This document shows positions 35,052 to 44,258 of a stretch of 57,065 bases of DNA, piece by piece (position 1 is the stretch's first letter; each line of letters starts with the position of its first letter). The notes below the pieces were generated by a model. That model was given only the letters and a program-made list of their open reading frames with translations. It ran no database searches and had not been told where the DNA came from. This DNA is from Bacillus canaveralius (lineage in GTDB: Bacteria; Bacillota; Bacilli; Bacillales; Cytobacillaceae). Where the stretch lies: assembly GCF_002860125.1 (NCBI RefSeq), contig NZ_PGVA01000032.1, forward strand, positions 1 to 57,065, read 5' to 3'. Made by a program: the position numbers and the translations under genes.

Positions 35052-35825
35052 TCAATCACTTCCTTCACTAAAAGACTTAAATTTATTTCTTCCAAATAGA
35101 TCAATATCATACTGATAACGATCTGATCGGTTAGCCATTTCAACTAATTCAAACGGTGTGCCATCAGACAAATAAGAAACCCTCGTGATATGAAGGATTG
35201 CCGAATCTGGAGAAACTCCCAGCTCAAGAGCTTCCAAATCGTTAGCGATTCTTGCCTGGATTCTTTCGTGCGCCTTTTCTAACTGAATGCCGTAATCCTC
35301 TTCCAGGACTTCGTATAGAGATTCTTTGTTTAGCCCTTTTTCAAGAAAACCCGGTACAAATTTTGAGCGAAAATAGTTAATCATGATAGCAATAGTCTCT
35401 CCATCAGCACACCGGAGTCTCTTTAAACAGATGACCTTTTCACCTTTAGACAATTTCAATTCTTCAGTCAATTTTCTTGAAGGTTCAATCTCATGCATTA
35501 ACAGATTTTTAGTTTCGATTATTTTACCTTTTAATCTCATCTCTTCAGTCCAGCTTGTAATGGTCCCCGCTTTTTGTACGATCTTTCGCGATTGAACAAA
35601 CGTCCCTCTTCCTTGCTTTTTCGAAACAACTCCCTCATTTACAAGCTCATCAATTGTTTTTCGAACGGTGATTCGACTTACTCCATACATTTTTTCAATT
35701 TCGGACTCAATCGGAAGCGCGTCACCTTCCTGTAAATTTTCTTCTATGAACTCTAAAAGAGCAGTTTTGAGTTGCTTGTATAGCGGCTCTTTAGCGTTTT
35801 TATTTAGGGGTATAATAGCTCCCAC
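35052..35825 (-). CDS. GntR/UTRA-family regulator of the PTS operon
   Basis: 257 aa. An N-terminal winged helix (ALPIESEIEKMYGVSRITVRKTIDELVNEGVVSKKQGRGTFV, about 36-78) and a C-terminal UTRA sensor domain (ITSWTEEMRLKGK to LFGRNKF), the HutC/PhnF type that binds phosphorylated ligands. The GTG start at 35825 has AGGA four bases upstream, which is weak. A perfect 20-bp palindrome about 95 bp upstream is the likely operator. Confidence 0.88.
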   Translation of the reverse strand: MGAIIPLNKNAKEPLYKQLKTALLEFIEENLQEGDALPIESEIEKMYGVSRITVRKTIDELVNEGVVSKKQGRGTFVQSRKIVQKAGTITSWTEEMRLKGKIIETKNLLMHEIEPSRKLTEELKLSKGEKVICLKRLRCADGETIAIMINYFRSKFVPGFLEKGLNKESLYEVLEEDYGIQLEKAHERIQARIANDLEALELGVSPDSAILHITRVSYLSDGTPFELVEMANRSDRYQYDIDLFGRNKFKSFSEGSD

Positions 35826-35880
35826 CTCTTCCTATAAAAGGTTATCATCTTTTATTTATTGTAACCGTTTTCTTTATAAT

Positions 35881-35940
35881 AACATTATGATGTTTAATGT
35901 CAATAACATAAATTAATTCACTAAACATTATAATGTTTAG
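35881..35940. promoter_or_regulatory. GntR operator region, two AT-rich palindromes
   Basis: CTAAACATTATAATGTTTAG at 35921-35940 is a perfect 20-bp palindrome. AACATTATGATGTTT at 35881-35895 is a near copy, with centres about 42 bp apart. They sit upstream of the GntR gene (35825) and probably mediate autorepression of the PTS operon. Confidence 0.7.
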
Positions 35941-36101
35941 GTGTTCACCTTACATGGTTTCACCACTTGCATGTGACCACTCAAAAAAAAGTTCGATTAA
36001 ACTCAACTAAGTTAGTAGAATGCACTTTTGTTTTAATGTTTCTAGAATCTATCATCGTCCCACTTTATGTGTTTTTATGAATAAATTATGGAAAAATAAA
36101 A

Positions 36102-36129
36102 AGCCATTAAGACCTATATCTCAACGGCT
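36102..36129 (-). terminator. Terminator of the fructan-type operon
   Basis: On the minus strand AGCCGTTGAGA, loop TATAGG, TCTTAATGGCT, then TTTTTATTTTT: an 11-bp stem including two G-U pairs. It ends the operon whose last gene stops at 36180. Some 170 bp of intergenic DNA follow before the GntR operator and hold no gene. Confidence 0.85.
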
Positions 36130-36179
36130 CCAACAGTTTATATTTTTAATTAGTAAAATGGTAAACTACATAATTTAAG

Positions 36180-37055
36180 TTAAGAGTATAATTGATCTTC
36201 ACAAGTTTCTGCAGCCAATAACAGGCTTCCGATAACCCCTGCATTATCTCCCAACCCAGGAGCAACAATATATTCATTCAAATCTGGTATTGTTACATAG
36301 TTAGCCATTAGCTTAGCAAACTCATCACGAATCAGCGGAAATAGTTGCTTTTGCTTCATAACACCGCCGCCGAGGATGATTTTCTCCGGCCTTAAAGTTA
36401 GTGAATAGTCTACAAGTGCTTGTGCTATGTAGTAGGCTTCAATTTCCCAGACTTTATCCGCTTTTTCCAGCTCATCCCCCTTACTGCCATACCTGCCTTC
36501 AATTGCTGGTCCTGCTGCTAGCCCTTCGAGACAATTCCCGTGGTATGGGCAAGTGCCTTCGTAAGTGTCTTCCGGATGTAATCTAACCAAGACATGTCCC
36601 ATTTCCGGATGTCCATAACCTTCTAATAGTTTACCGTTAACAACCGCCCCGCCACCAATTCCTGTGCCTACGGTTAAGTAAAGGCAACTTTCACAACCTT
36701 GTGCATTCCCTTTTTTCAGTTCGCCATATGCGGCTGCGTTCACATCTGTCGTCCAGGCAACCGCAACCGGATAACGGTCTTTGATCGTCCCCACAAAATC
36801 AAAATTACTCCAATCCGGCTTTGGTGTTGTCGTGATATATCCATATGTCTTGGAATTCTTATTTACGTCAATCGGCCCGAACGAAGCAATTCCAATTGAT
36901 TTCAAAGAATATTGATCAAAAAATTCAAACACCTGGTTAAGCGTTTCAGCAGGGCTTGAAGTTGGGATACTGATTCTGTCTTTAATCACAAATTGATCAT
37001 CGCTTACCGCACAGACAAATTTTGTGCCGCCGGCTTCTATTGCTCCGTAATACAT
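36180..37055 (-). CDS. ROK-family fructokinase
   Basis: 291 aa. GAIEAGGTKFVCAV opens the ATP site. WTTDVNAAAYGELKKG and LTVGTGIGGG lie in the core. The zinc motif GHVLVRL followed by CPYHGNCLEGLAAGP matches ROK fructokinases of the ScrK/GmuE type. It converts fructose to fructose 6-phosphate. It directly follows the GH32 gene, in keeping with fructose being the product of the operon. Confidence 0.88.
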   Translation of the reverse strand: MYYGAIEAGGTKFVCAVSDDQFVIKDRISIPTSSPAETLNQVFEFFDQYSLKSIGIASFGPIDVNKNSKTYGYITTTPKPDWSNFDFVGTIKDRYPVAVAWTTDVNAAAYGELKKGNAQGCESCLYLTVGTGIGGGAVVNGKLLEGYGHPEMGHVLVRLHPEDTYEGTCPYHGNCLEGLAAGPAIEGRYGSKGDELEKADKVWEIEAYYIAQALVDYSLTLRPEKIILGGGVMKQKQLFPLIRDEFAKLMANYVTIPDLNEYIVAPGLGDNAGVIGSLLLAAETCEDQLYS

Positions 37056-37082
37056 TGTTTCACCTCCAATCAGAATCAGTCG

Positions 37083-38561
37083 CTATTTCCACACAGAATC
37101 GAACTTCCACGATTCAATGCTGTTTACACGGACTTTACCGCCTTTTGTAAAAATATTAAACTGCGTGCTGTTGTCATCCGGGTAGATCCGGTTTGTGATG
37201 ACTTGTTCCCCGTCATTGACAAAAAGCTCGACAGATGTTGTGTCCATAAAGATACGCAGGTTGATCCTGCCATTTGGCCTCACTGCCATCGGAGCTTTGC
37301 TGGTTCCTTTTTCACCACAGCCGGAATTGTTACGGTCCATGATGATTTCTTTCTGATCAAGATCCAGCAAAATTTCGGTTCTTTGTTTTCCATCTTCTGA
37401 GCATCTTAGCTGAATTCCGAATAATGCAGCATCTGTTTCGTTCATGTCAAAATCAATGATTATTTCCGAGACGGGTTCTTGTGATTCATTGATCGTTGTT
37501 CGTTCAGCTACTTCGAAGCCATCCAATCTTTTGTAATCGGATCTTAATTGAGCCAACTCGGGTACAGGCTTTTGCTTAACGATGCCGTCTTCCAAAATAA
37601 GTTCCCTCGGAATTGTCATCGCTCCGGCCCAGCCGAACTGTTGGGAAGGCATTTTTGTCAGCCACTTTTCCATCCAGCCGATCATGATTCTCCGGCCTTT
37701 ATCGTCAATCAATGTCTGCGGTGCATAGAAGTCAAATCCATAATCCAATGTTCTATAAATCCCTTGTGTGAAAATGCCTTTATCATAGTCCATGTCACCA
37801 ATTACATAAAACGGCTTTTCGTTTTGCGTTCCATACATTGGCGAAACAAGCAGGACATGAGAATGATTTAACGGGAATAAATCTGGACACTCCCACATAT
37901 CTCCCTGGGTGCCATTGCTTTCTGCGGCAACCCCTTTGTAATCCCAATGCTTTAAATCGTCAGAGACATATAGAACCGCTTTTCCTTTTCCATCCTTGTT
38001 TGAACCAACGACCATGTACCATTTATCTTCATGCTTCCATACTTTTGGATCTCTAAAGTCTTTTGAACCATCAACCGGAAAATCAGCTATCACAGGGTTT
38101 TGTTCATACTTTTCAAAAGAAATTCCATCCTGGCTTGTTGCGATACATTGAACTTGTTGCGGCGAGTTGCCGTCTACATGTCCCGTATAAATCAGAACGA
38201 GTTCTTCATTGTCTACCACTGCACTGCCGGAGAAACAGCCATATCCTTTCACGTCTCCGGAATCGTAGGACTCGGAAGGTGCCAGGGCAACCGGCAGGTG
38301 TTCCCAATGGACCAGGTCTTTGCTCTTTGCATGCCCCCAGTGCATTGGACCCCAGCTCGAAGCATACGGGTAAAATTGATAAAACAAATGGTACTCGCCC
38401 TTATACTGCACCAAACCGTTGGGATCATTGATCCATCCAGTCGGTGCCATGAAGTGATATTTTAACCGGTAAGGACTTTCCTTGATGTTGTCTTTTTTAT
38501 CCGCTATTTCTTCGTTTGCTTTTTGAAGAGCTGTGAGATGTTTCGTATTTACCATATTCAT
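37083..38561 (-). CDS. GH32 beta-fructosidase, intracellular
   Basis: 492 aa. A five-bladed propeller with WINDPNG (43-49, nucleophile Asp46), FRDPK (169-173) and the acid/base Glu224 in EC (MWECPDLF), then a C-terminal beta-sandwich. There is no signal peptide, so it acts on imported oligofructosides such as inulobiose or sucrose. Many GH32 relatives are sucrose-6-phosphate hydrolases, but no PTS for sucrose is present here; ABC import suggests an unphosphorylated substrate. Released fructose would go to the adjacent fructokinase. Confidence 0.9.
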   Translation of the reverse strand: MNMVNTKHLTALQKANEEIADKKDNIKESPYRLKYHFMAPTGWINDPNGLVQYKGEYHLFYQFYPYASSWGPMHWGHAKSKDLVHWEHLPVALAPSESYDSGDVKGYGCFSGSAVVDNEELVLIYTGHVDGNSPQQVQCIATSQDGISFEKYEQNPVIADFPVDGSKDFRDPKVWKHEDKWYMVVGSNKDGKGKAVLYVSDDLKHWDYKGVAAESNGTQGDMWECPDLFPLNHSHVLLVSPMYGTQNEKPFYVIGDMDYDKGIFTQGIYRTLDYGFDFYAPQTLIDDKGRRIMIGWMEKWLTKMPSQQFGWAGAMTIPRELILEDGIVKQKPVPELAQLRSDYKRLDGFEVAERTTINESQEPVSEIIIDFDMNETDAALFGIQLRCSEDGKQRTEILLDLDQKEIIMDRNNSGCGEKGTSKAPMAVRPNGRINLRIFMDTTSVELFVNDGEQVITNRIYPDDNSTQFNIFTKGGKVRVNSIESWKFDSVWK

Positions 38562-38628
38562 TCATAGCACCCGCTTTTGTTTGATAATAGCTTCGTAAAT
38601 ACACATGTTAAAAACGTAACTTCTAGAT

Positions 38629-39975
38629 TTATTTGCTTAAAGTACCCTTGACACGTTTAGCATGCTCGATATTTCCGAAAGAAGATTCTCTTGTTTTTTT
38701 GTATTTTATGTCCGCCTGGTTTTTCTTCTCCGCCACATAGACCGCTTCTCTTTCTTTCGCGGATGCATAAGCTTTTTGTTGCTCTTCATTTAATTCCTTT
38801 TTCGCTTTTTGGACCACGGCAGGCATTTCCGCAACATGAGGAATTCTTTCTTCTACTGGGAGAATATCAAGTTTTGGAGATGGCAGAGTTTGATACCAGT
38901 AAGCAGTAGAAGACCAGTCATCAGATAAATGGTTCGCATGTCCATGCTCCAGCGTAACCTTGATGCTCTCAGAGAAATGGATAGGGTCTGCGATGTGAAA
39001 TCTGTAAGAAACCTGGTAGCCCGGTTTTTCACTTTCATGAATGATTGAACCGTTATATAAAAAGGCATTTTTCTGCATTCCCCAGGCATGTCCGAAATAA
39101 TCTTCACTGCCTGTTCCGTTAATGCTTGGCTGTTTTTCTCCATCGATGAAAATCATGTCATCGCCTTCGCCCCACCAGCTGCCCTGAAAGTGATTTACCG
39201 ATAAATTGCAGCCGACATAATGACCCTTTCCTTTTATATCCAGGATTACATAGTTATCTTTACCGGAAAGGTTCGCTACGCGTTGAACTTCCGGACTGTT
39301 TACTTGTAGATCATTTCCCCAGCCTTGACAAGGGTTTTCACGGTGCCAGCTCGCATGGAAGTAAACTGTATCCTCAGGCAGTTCTTCTTTATACAGCTCA
39401 TAATCAATATAATAATAGAGGCCAAACGGCAAAGAGTTTTCGTTCACGATTTCGATTTTGGCTTTTTTATTAAACGGCATCGGGAAGTAGCAGTTTAATG
39501 CGGCAGGCGCACCGAACTTATTAGCTTCTTCCGGTTTGACAGAGACGTTGAATGGGACTGATTCAAAGTTTCCCGGCAAGGAATGGCCGACACAGAAGAA
39601 ATCTCCGAAGGGTGCTAAAACGCTTGGCGTGTCTTGATCGTCCCAAGTGATTTTAATCAATGCTTTCCGGTAATAGAAAGGATCTTGCTCCTCCCATGTA
39701 ACACCAAGTGCATTGTGGATTTCATTGACAGGTGCGACATTGCTTCCTAAAGCTGGGTCAACAATACTCGGGCCCATAATTTTTCTGCAGAAAGAGGTCA
39801 TCCAAAAATGCGTTAAACAGCCCGGTCCTTCAATTTCCCCCAATACAACAGACTCGTTTGGCGGAATTAGCCAGTAATCCTGGTTTCTTCCTGTTTGATC
39901 CGAACTTGAAATTCTTGCCGATCTTACATCCTTATGTGTTGTTAAGTTTTGCATTAATCCATTTGATAAAGTCAT
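38629..39975 (-). CDS. DUF2961/GH172 protein, candidate difructose dianhydride hydrolase
   Basis: 448 aa. Conserved family stretches are FWMTSFC near the N-terminus, GSWWGEGDDMIFIDGE near 265 and GTGSEDYFGHAWGM near 285, where the catalytic acids lie in characterised members. GH172 includes a difructose dianhydride I hydrolase/synthase. The charged C-terminal tail (after about residue 385, KKELNEEQQKAYASAKERE) is an alpha-helical extension. ATG 39975 follows GGGAG. No signal peptide, so it acts inside on imported dianhydride. Confidence 0.82.
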   Translation of the reverse strand: MTLSNGLMQNLTTHKDVRSARISSSDQTGRNQDYWLIPPNESVVLGEIEGPGCLTHFWMTSFCRKIMGPSIVDPALGSNVAPVNEIHNALGVTWEEQDPFYYRKALIKITWDDQDTPSVLAPFGDFFCVGHSLPGNFESVPFNVSVKPEEANKFGAPAALNCYFPMPFNKKAKIEIVNENSLPFGLYYYIDYELYKEELPEDTVYFHASWHRENPCQGWGNDLQVNSPEVQRVANLSGKDNYVILDIKGKGHYVGCNLSVNHFQGSWWGEGDDMIFIDGEKQPSINGTGSEDYFGHAWGMQKNAFLYNGSIIHESEKPGYQVSYRFHIADPIHFSESIKVTLEHGHANHLSDDWSSTAYWYQTLPSPKLDILPVEERIPHVAEMPAVVQKAKKELNEEQQKAYASAKEREAVYVAEKKNQADIKYKKTRESSFGNIEHAKRVKGTLSK

Positions 39976-40002
39976 AGTTTTTTCGTCTCCCATTCTAGTT
40001 TT

Positions 40003-40872
40003 TTATCCTTTTACTGCACCGGCAGTCATTCCTTTAATGATGTGCTTTTGGAATATTCCATAGAACACTAACTGTGGAATGATAAATAACAAGCTGGCTG
40101 AAACAATGCCGCCGTAATCGATGTTATACCTTCCTTTAAATTCGGATATGGCCAGCGGGATCGTCATGTGTGACGGGTCACTGATTAGCGTTACCGCGAA
40201 CGGAAATTCATTCCATATGTAAAGAATATTGAAAATGAAGATCGTCATCACCACTGGCTTCACAACCGGAAACACGACTTTTGTACAGAGTGTAAACAGG
40301 TTACAGCCATCAATGACCGCAGCCTCTTCAATCTCAGTGGGGAAATCCTTCAGAAATCCTGTAAACAACAGCGTATTAAAAGAAATTGACGTTGCGATAT
40401 AAGGTAGAATCAGAGATAAATAGGTATTTTCCAGTCCAAGCGAAATCGTAATCCGATAGATTGGAAACAACAAGATAAACGGAGGGATCGCAAGTCCGAT
40501 AATCAGAAAATAGTAGAGACCATTTCTGAGCTTCCTTCGTTTAAATATCAATCTGCTGATCGCATAAGAACTGGCAAAGGTAATGATCATTTCGATGAAT
40601 AGCGACACCGCAGCAATGATAAACGTGTTCTTGTACAACAAGGCAAAGTCCAATGTTTCAAAGGCGCGCTTATAGTTATCCAGGTTTATGTTGTCAGGCA
40701 ATGAAAAGGGATTTGTCAGGATTGTTTGGTTATCTTGAAAAGACAATACGACCATCCACACAAAAGGAATCATGACAATCAGAGTAATAGCATACGTAAG
40801 GATATATGTGAGACTGTTCAGTCGTCTGTCTCTTCGGTTCAATGATGCTATAGAAGTATCCTTTGCTTTCAT
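40003..40872 (-). CDS. Carbohydrate ABC transporter permease (MalG type)
   Basis: 289 aa, six membrane segments, MalG/LacG family. The ATPase-contacting EAA loop is EEAAVIDGCNLFTLCTKVVFPVVKP near 190. It pairs with the MalF-type permease upstream (5 bp gap). No ATPase gene is in the operon, so a shared MsmX-type ATPase must power it. Confidence 0.92.
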   Translation of the reverse strand: MKAKDTSIASLNRRDRRLNSLTYILTYAITLIVMIPFVWMVVLSFQDNQTILTNPFSLPDNINLDNYKRAFETLDFALLYKNTFIIAAVSLFIEMIITFASSYAISRLIFKRRKLRNGLYYFLIIGLAIPPFILLFPIYRITISLGLENTYLSLILPYIATSISFNTLLFTGFLKDFPTEIEEAAVIDGCNLFTLCTKVVFPVVKPVVMTIFIFNILYIWNEFPFAVTLISDPSHMTIPLAISEFKGRYNIDYGGIVSASLLFIIPQLVFYGIFQKHIIKGMTAGAVKG

Positions 40873-40877
40873 CCACT

Positions 40878-41771
40878 TTACACCCCTTCCTTGTTGTACA
40901 GCCTTCTCCCTAATGAATAGAATCCCAGGAAAGCACCTGAAAATACGATCGTTGCGATCAGCGATGCAACTGCAATGGCCATGCCGTAACCATACTCCCC
41001 GGCAATAAAGGTTGTACTGTACATATAAGTGACCAGTACATCAGATAAATGGTTTGGTCCCCCGTTCGTAAGCTGGAGAACGGTTTCAAAAATTTTAAAA
41101 CAAAGAGTAATCACTAAAATGATGTTTAGCTTGAACGTTTCGTTTAGTAATGGAATCGTGATATTGATCAACTGTTTGAATTTACTCGCGCCGTCCATTT
41201 CAGCCGCTTCATAAAGCTCTGACGGTATCAGCGTTAAGCCTGCTAAAAATATCGTCGCGATGTAACCCAGGCTTTGCCAGCTCTGGATAATCGCAACCGA
41301 AAAAGGTGTCAATGTATCCCCGCCAATCCATTCAAAAGCGAGCCGGCCGAGACCAATTCTTTCCAATAAAGTATTAATCAGTCCAATTTGGGGATCGAGA
41401 ATAAATACCCAGATCAAACCCACCATGATTGGCGCAATGATGGAAGGCGAATAGTTGATCGCCCTTAATGAACCAACGCCTTTAATTTTTTTGTTCAATA
41501 ACAATGACAGTAAAAATGAGCCTGGAATCAGAAGCAATAAAGTGACTAATAAAACAATAAAGGTATTTTTTAATGCGATCATAAAAATCGGATCGTCGAA
41601 CAGTCTCTGAAAGTTCGCAAGCCCCACGTACTTTGGTTTCCCAATCCCTGAAAAACTGGTAAAGCTGTAATAGGTTGCGATGACGATCGGCATCATAATA
41701 TAAGTTAAATAGATTAGGAGAGTCGGCAAAAGCAACATTATCTTATTAGTATTACTGCTAAACCATCTCAT
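40878..41771 (-). CDS. Carbohydrate ABC transporter permease (MalF type)
   Basis: 297 aa with six membrane segments and the EAA loop YEAAEMDGASKFKQLINITIP near 200. It forms the heterodimeric channel with the gene at 40003. A perfect 9-bp intercistronic hairpin (41794-41819) separates it from the binding-protein gene, probably protecting the upstream mRNA. Confidence 0.92.
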   Translation of the reverse strand: MRWFSSNTNKIMLLLPTLLIYLTYIMMPIVIATYYSFTSFSGIGKPKYVGLANFQRLFDDPIFMIALKNTFIVLLVTLLLLIPGSFLLSLLLNKKIKGVGSLRAINYSPSIIAPIMVGLIWVFILDPQIGLINTLLERIGLGRLAFEWIGGDTLTPFSVAIIQSWQSLGYIATIFLAGLTLIPSELYEAAEMDGASKFKQLINITIPLLNETFKLNIILVITLCFKIFETVLQLTNGGPNHLSDVLVTYMYSTTFIAGEYGYGMAIAVASLIATIVFSGAFLGFYSLGRRLYNKEGV

Positions 41772-41793
41772 TTTTCCACCTACCTTTTAGAAT

Positions 41794-41819
41794 TGGCTAA
41801 TGAGCATATACATTAGCCA
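41794..41819 (-). promoter_or_regulatory. Intercistronic mRNA hairpin after the binding-protein gene
   Basis: On the minus strand TGGCTAATG, an 8-nt loop, CATTAGCCA: a perfect stem without a following T-run. Position and form resemble hairpins that stabilise the upstream mRNA and let binding protein outnumber the permeases. Confidence 0.6.
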
Positions 41820-41831
41820 GTCTCTAAAAAA

Positions 41832-43127
41832 TTATTTGACAGTCGAAATTTTATCTTCAACAACTTTTACTGCTTGTTCAGGGGTGTAAGTTCCGTTTAT
41901 GACTCCGTAAATGCTGTCATACATAGCGTTTGCAATTGATTCAGGAACGACAAGGTCCGGCTGGTTTGGCTGGCTCTCCCAGCCTTCAAGCTGCATTTGG
42001 TCAACCAGCTTTTTAAAGACTGGATGCTCCGCTTCATTAATTTCAACTGAAGCATTTGTCATTGGCGGCACTTGGTTCTCGACCATGATCTGTGTTCCTT
42101 CTTCACCGTAGTAGAATTTAAATAGTTTTAGGATCGCTTCTTTTTTCGCTTTATCTTCACCGGCTTTTTTGCTGGCAAGCAAAGGTGCAGCCGGGACGAT
42201 TGAGCTTATCTTTTGGTCACCTGTACCATCCGCAAAAGTAGGTCCCCACCAAAATCCAACGTCCTTGCCTATCGCGCTTTGTTCAATTTTTTGGACATCC
42301 CACATACCGGAATCGAGCATCGCTGCCTGACCACCCAAGAATTGTTCCACCGCTTGGAAGTAGGTTTGAGTAGTTACGTTTTTAGAAAACGCTCCCAATT
42401 TTCTTAATTCATCGATCTTTTGGTAATATTTTATAAAGTCAGCGTTGTTATAGCTTTCATCTCCGGCAAGAATGTCGTCAATTTTATCAAAGTAGCCATA
42501 TCTGGACAGCATCGTTAAAAATGCCCATACTGAGTATTCATCTTTGGCTCCCTTGGCAATTGTTGTAATGCCATTCTGTTCAAATACTTTTGTTGCCTCG
42601 GCAAGATCCTCAAAGGTCTCAGGGATCTTAACCTCATATTGATCAAAAAGTGCTTTGTTATAAAACAAACCTGTAATCAGTGGCTGATAAGGCAAGCCAT
42701 ACTGTTTGCCATCTTTGTTATAGGTATTTAACATGTTATCGTTTAGAGAGTCTTTGATGTCCGGATTGTCGTCAATAAAACCTGATAAATCCATTAGCAT
42801 ATCAGCCTCCTGTAATTCTTTCGCTGAAGCGGGAAGCATCCAGAACACATCCGGAAGTTTATCAGATTGCGACATCATTTTAATACTTTTCACATGCTCC
42901 TGTTGTTCTTTTCCAATCAGATTAACTTTGATATCCGGGTTTTCAGCCTGGAATTTTTCAATCACTTTATAAAAGGCAGGCTCTTGATCCTTTGCATTTG
43001 CTACATGAATCGCAAAATCAATGGTCGTGGTGCCGTCTGATGATGTGATAGATTCTTTGCTGTTGCAACCGACTAAAAAGGAACTAATAAGCAATATCAA
43101 ACTCAAAAGAATACTAAATTTTTTCAT
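41832..43127 (-). CDS. Carbohydrate ABC transporter substrate-binding lipoprotein
   Basis: 431 aa, SBP family 1 (MalE-like). The signal peptide ends in LVGC, lipidated at Cys21. FYKVIEKFQAENPDIKVNLI and the late PAAPLLASKKAGEDKAKKEAI are typical. It captures an oligosaccharide for the MalF/MalG-type channel. Likely a fructose disaccharide or dianhydride, inferred from the enzyme genes. GAGGGG precedes ATG 43127. Confidence 0.92.
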   Translation of the reverse strand: MKKFSILLSLILLISSFLVGCNSKESITSSDGTTTIDFAIHVANAKDQEPAFYKVIEKFQAENPDIKVNLIGKEQQEHVKSIKMMSQSDKLPDVFWMLPASAKELQEADMLMDLSGFIDDNPDIKDSLNDNMLNTYNKDGKQYGLPYQPLITGLFYNKALFDQYEVKIPETFEDLAEATKVFEQNGITTIAKGAKDEYSVWAFLTMLSRYGYFDKIDDILAGDESYNNADFIKYYQKIDELRKLGAFSKNVTTQTYFQAVEQFLGGQAAMLDSGMWDVQKIEQSAIGKDVGFWWGPTFADGTGDQKISSIVPAAPLLASKKAGEDKAKKEAILKLFKFYYGEEGTQIMVENQVPPMTNASVEINEAEHPVFKKLVDQMQLEGWESQPNQPDLVVPESIANAMYDSIYGVINGTYTPEQAVKVVEDKISTVK

Positions 43128-43176
43128 GTGAGACCCCTCCGGTTATTTTTTTATTTAAATTTTTAAACATGTAACC

Positions 43177-44196
43177 TTACAAAGAGTTTCTAATAATGAT
43201 AGATGATTCAATACAAATTTCCGTTGGCTCTTTTGTCCTATCCCTTAACTTTTCCAGCATGAGCCTGGCCGCAGCCTCACCCATCTCAAATGATGGTTGC
43301 CTTATAGTCGTAATCGCTGGTTCTGTCAGTTCCATCCAATCGAAATCATCATAAGAAAGGAAGGAGAGATCATCTGGTATTTTGATATTCTGTTCTTTTA
43401 AGTATTTGAACACTCCCATGGAAATCGTATTATTCACAACTACAATCCCATCAATTTCATGATTGGATAACAGCTTACTTGCTATTTCATATCCAGATTG
43501 AAAGGAAGATTCTACTTCAAAGATAAGCCCTTCATCCAAATCAATCCGATATTTTTTCAAAACATCTTTATAGGCTTCAAAACGTTCAATGGTACTTGAC
43601 ACATCGATCGGACCAGAGATAAATGCAATTTTATTTCTTTGTTTCTTTAACATCAGTTCAATTGCTTCGTAAGTTACAAAATAATTATTAGTGTAGATCG
43701 TATCTACGTTATGTAGTGTGTTTGGCTTTCGATCTACATAAACTACTGGATAATCAATATTCCAAGAGTCATTTACTTCACTTCCAATATTTGAAGTTGG
43801 CGCAATGATTAATCCATCCACATAATCAATAAACTGTGTCTTAAACATATCAATCTGGTCTAGTTCACTACTTAAATTTTCATGTGAGTTGCCAATTACC
43901 AGTCTATAGCCTTCATTGTTTAAAACGCTTTCAACTCCATTTGAAAGAGAGATGAAAAATTGTGCTGACGTGTCTTTATGCTGGATTGGTATGATTAGGC
44001 CGATGACCTTCGTATCTTTGCCCTTTAAAGATTTTGCAACTGTGCTGGGCCTGTAATTCAACTCTTCCATTGCCTCAAGAACTTTCTTACGAGTCTCCTC
44101 TTTTACAAATCTGGAGGAATTCATGACATTTGACACTGTTGCCGTTGAAACATTGGCCTTTTGCGCCACAAGCTTTATATTTGGTTTTTTTTCCAA
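43177..44196 (-). CDS. LacI-family repressor of the fructan-type operon
   Basis: 339 aa. Helix-turn-helix IKLVAQKANVSTATVSNVMNS and a PBP1-like sensor. TTG 44196 lies eight or so bases after GGGAGGGTG. Five palindromic sites (ATTTAATCGATTAAAT type) lie just upstream, so it probably represses its own operon with the ABC, GH172, GH32 and fructokinase genes. Confidence 0.9.
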   Translation of the reverse strand: MEKKPNIKLVAQKANVSTATVSNVMNSSRFVKEETRKKVLEAMEELNYRPSTVAKSLKGKDTKVIGLIIPIQHKDTSAQFFISLSNGVESVLNNEGYRLVIGNSHENLSSELDQIDMFKTQFIDYVDGLIIAPTSNIGSEVNDSWNIDYPVVYVDRKPNTLHNVDTIYTNNYFVTYEAIELMLKKQRNKIAFISGPIDVSSTIERFEAYKDVLKKYRIDLDEGLIFEVESSFQSGYEIASKLLSNHEIDGIVVVNNTISMGVFKYLKEQNIKIPDDLSFLSYDDFDWMELTEPAITTIRQPSFEMGEAAARLMLEKLRDRTKEPTEICIESSIIIRNSL

Positions 44197-44258
44197 CAGG
44201 CACCCTCCCTTCTACTTTTTCGATACTATCAAAATTAAAGAGGACTAATCATCTTCTC

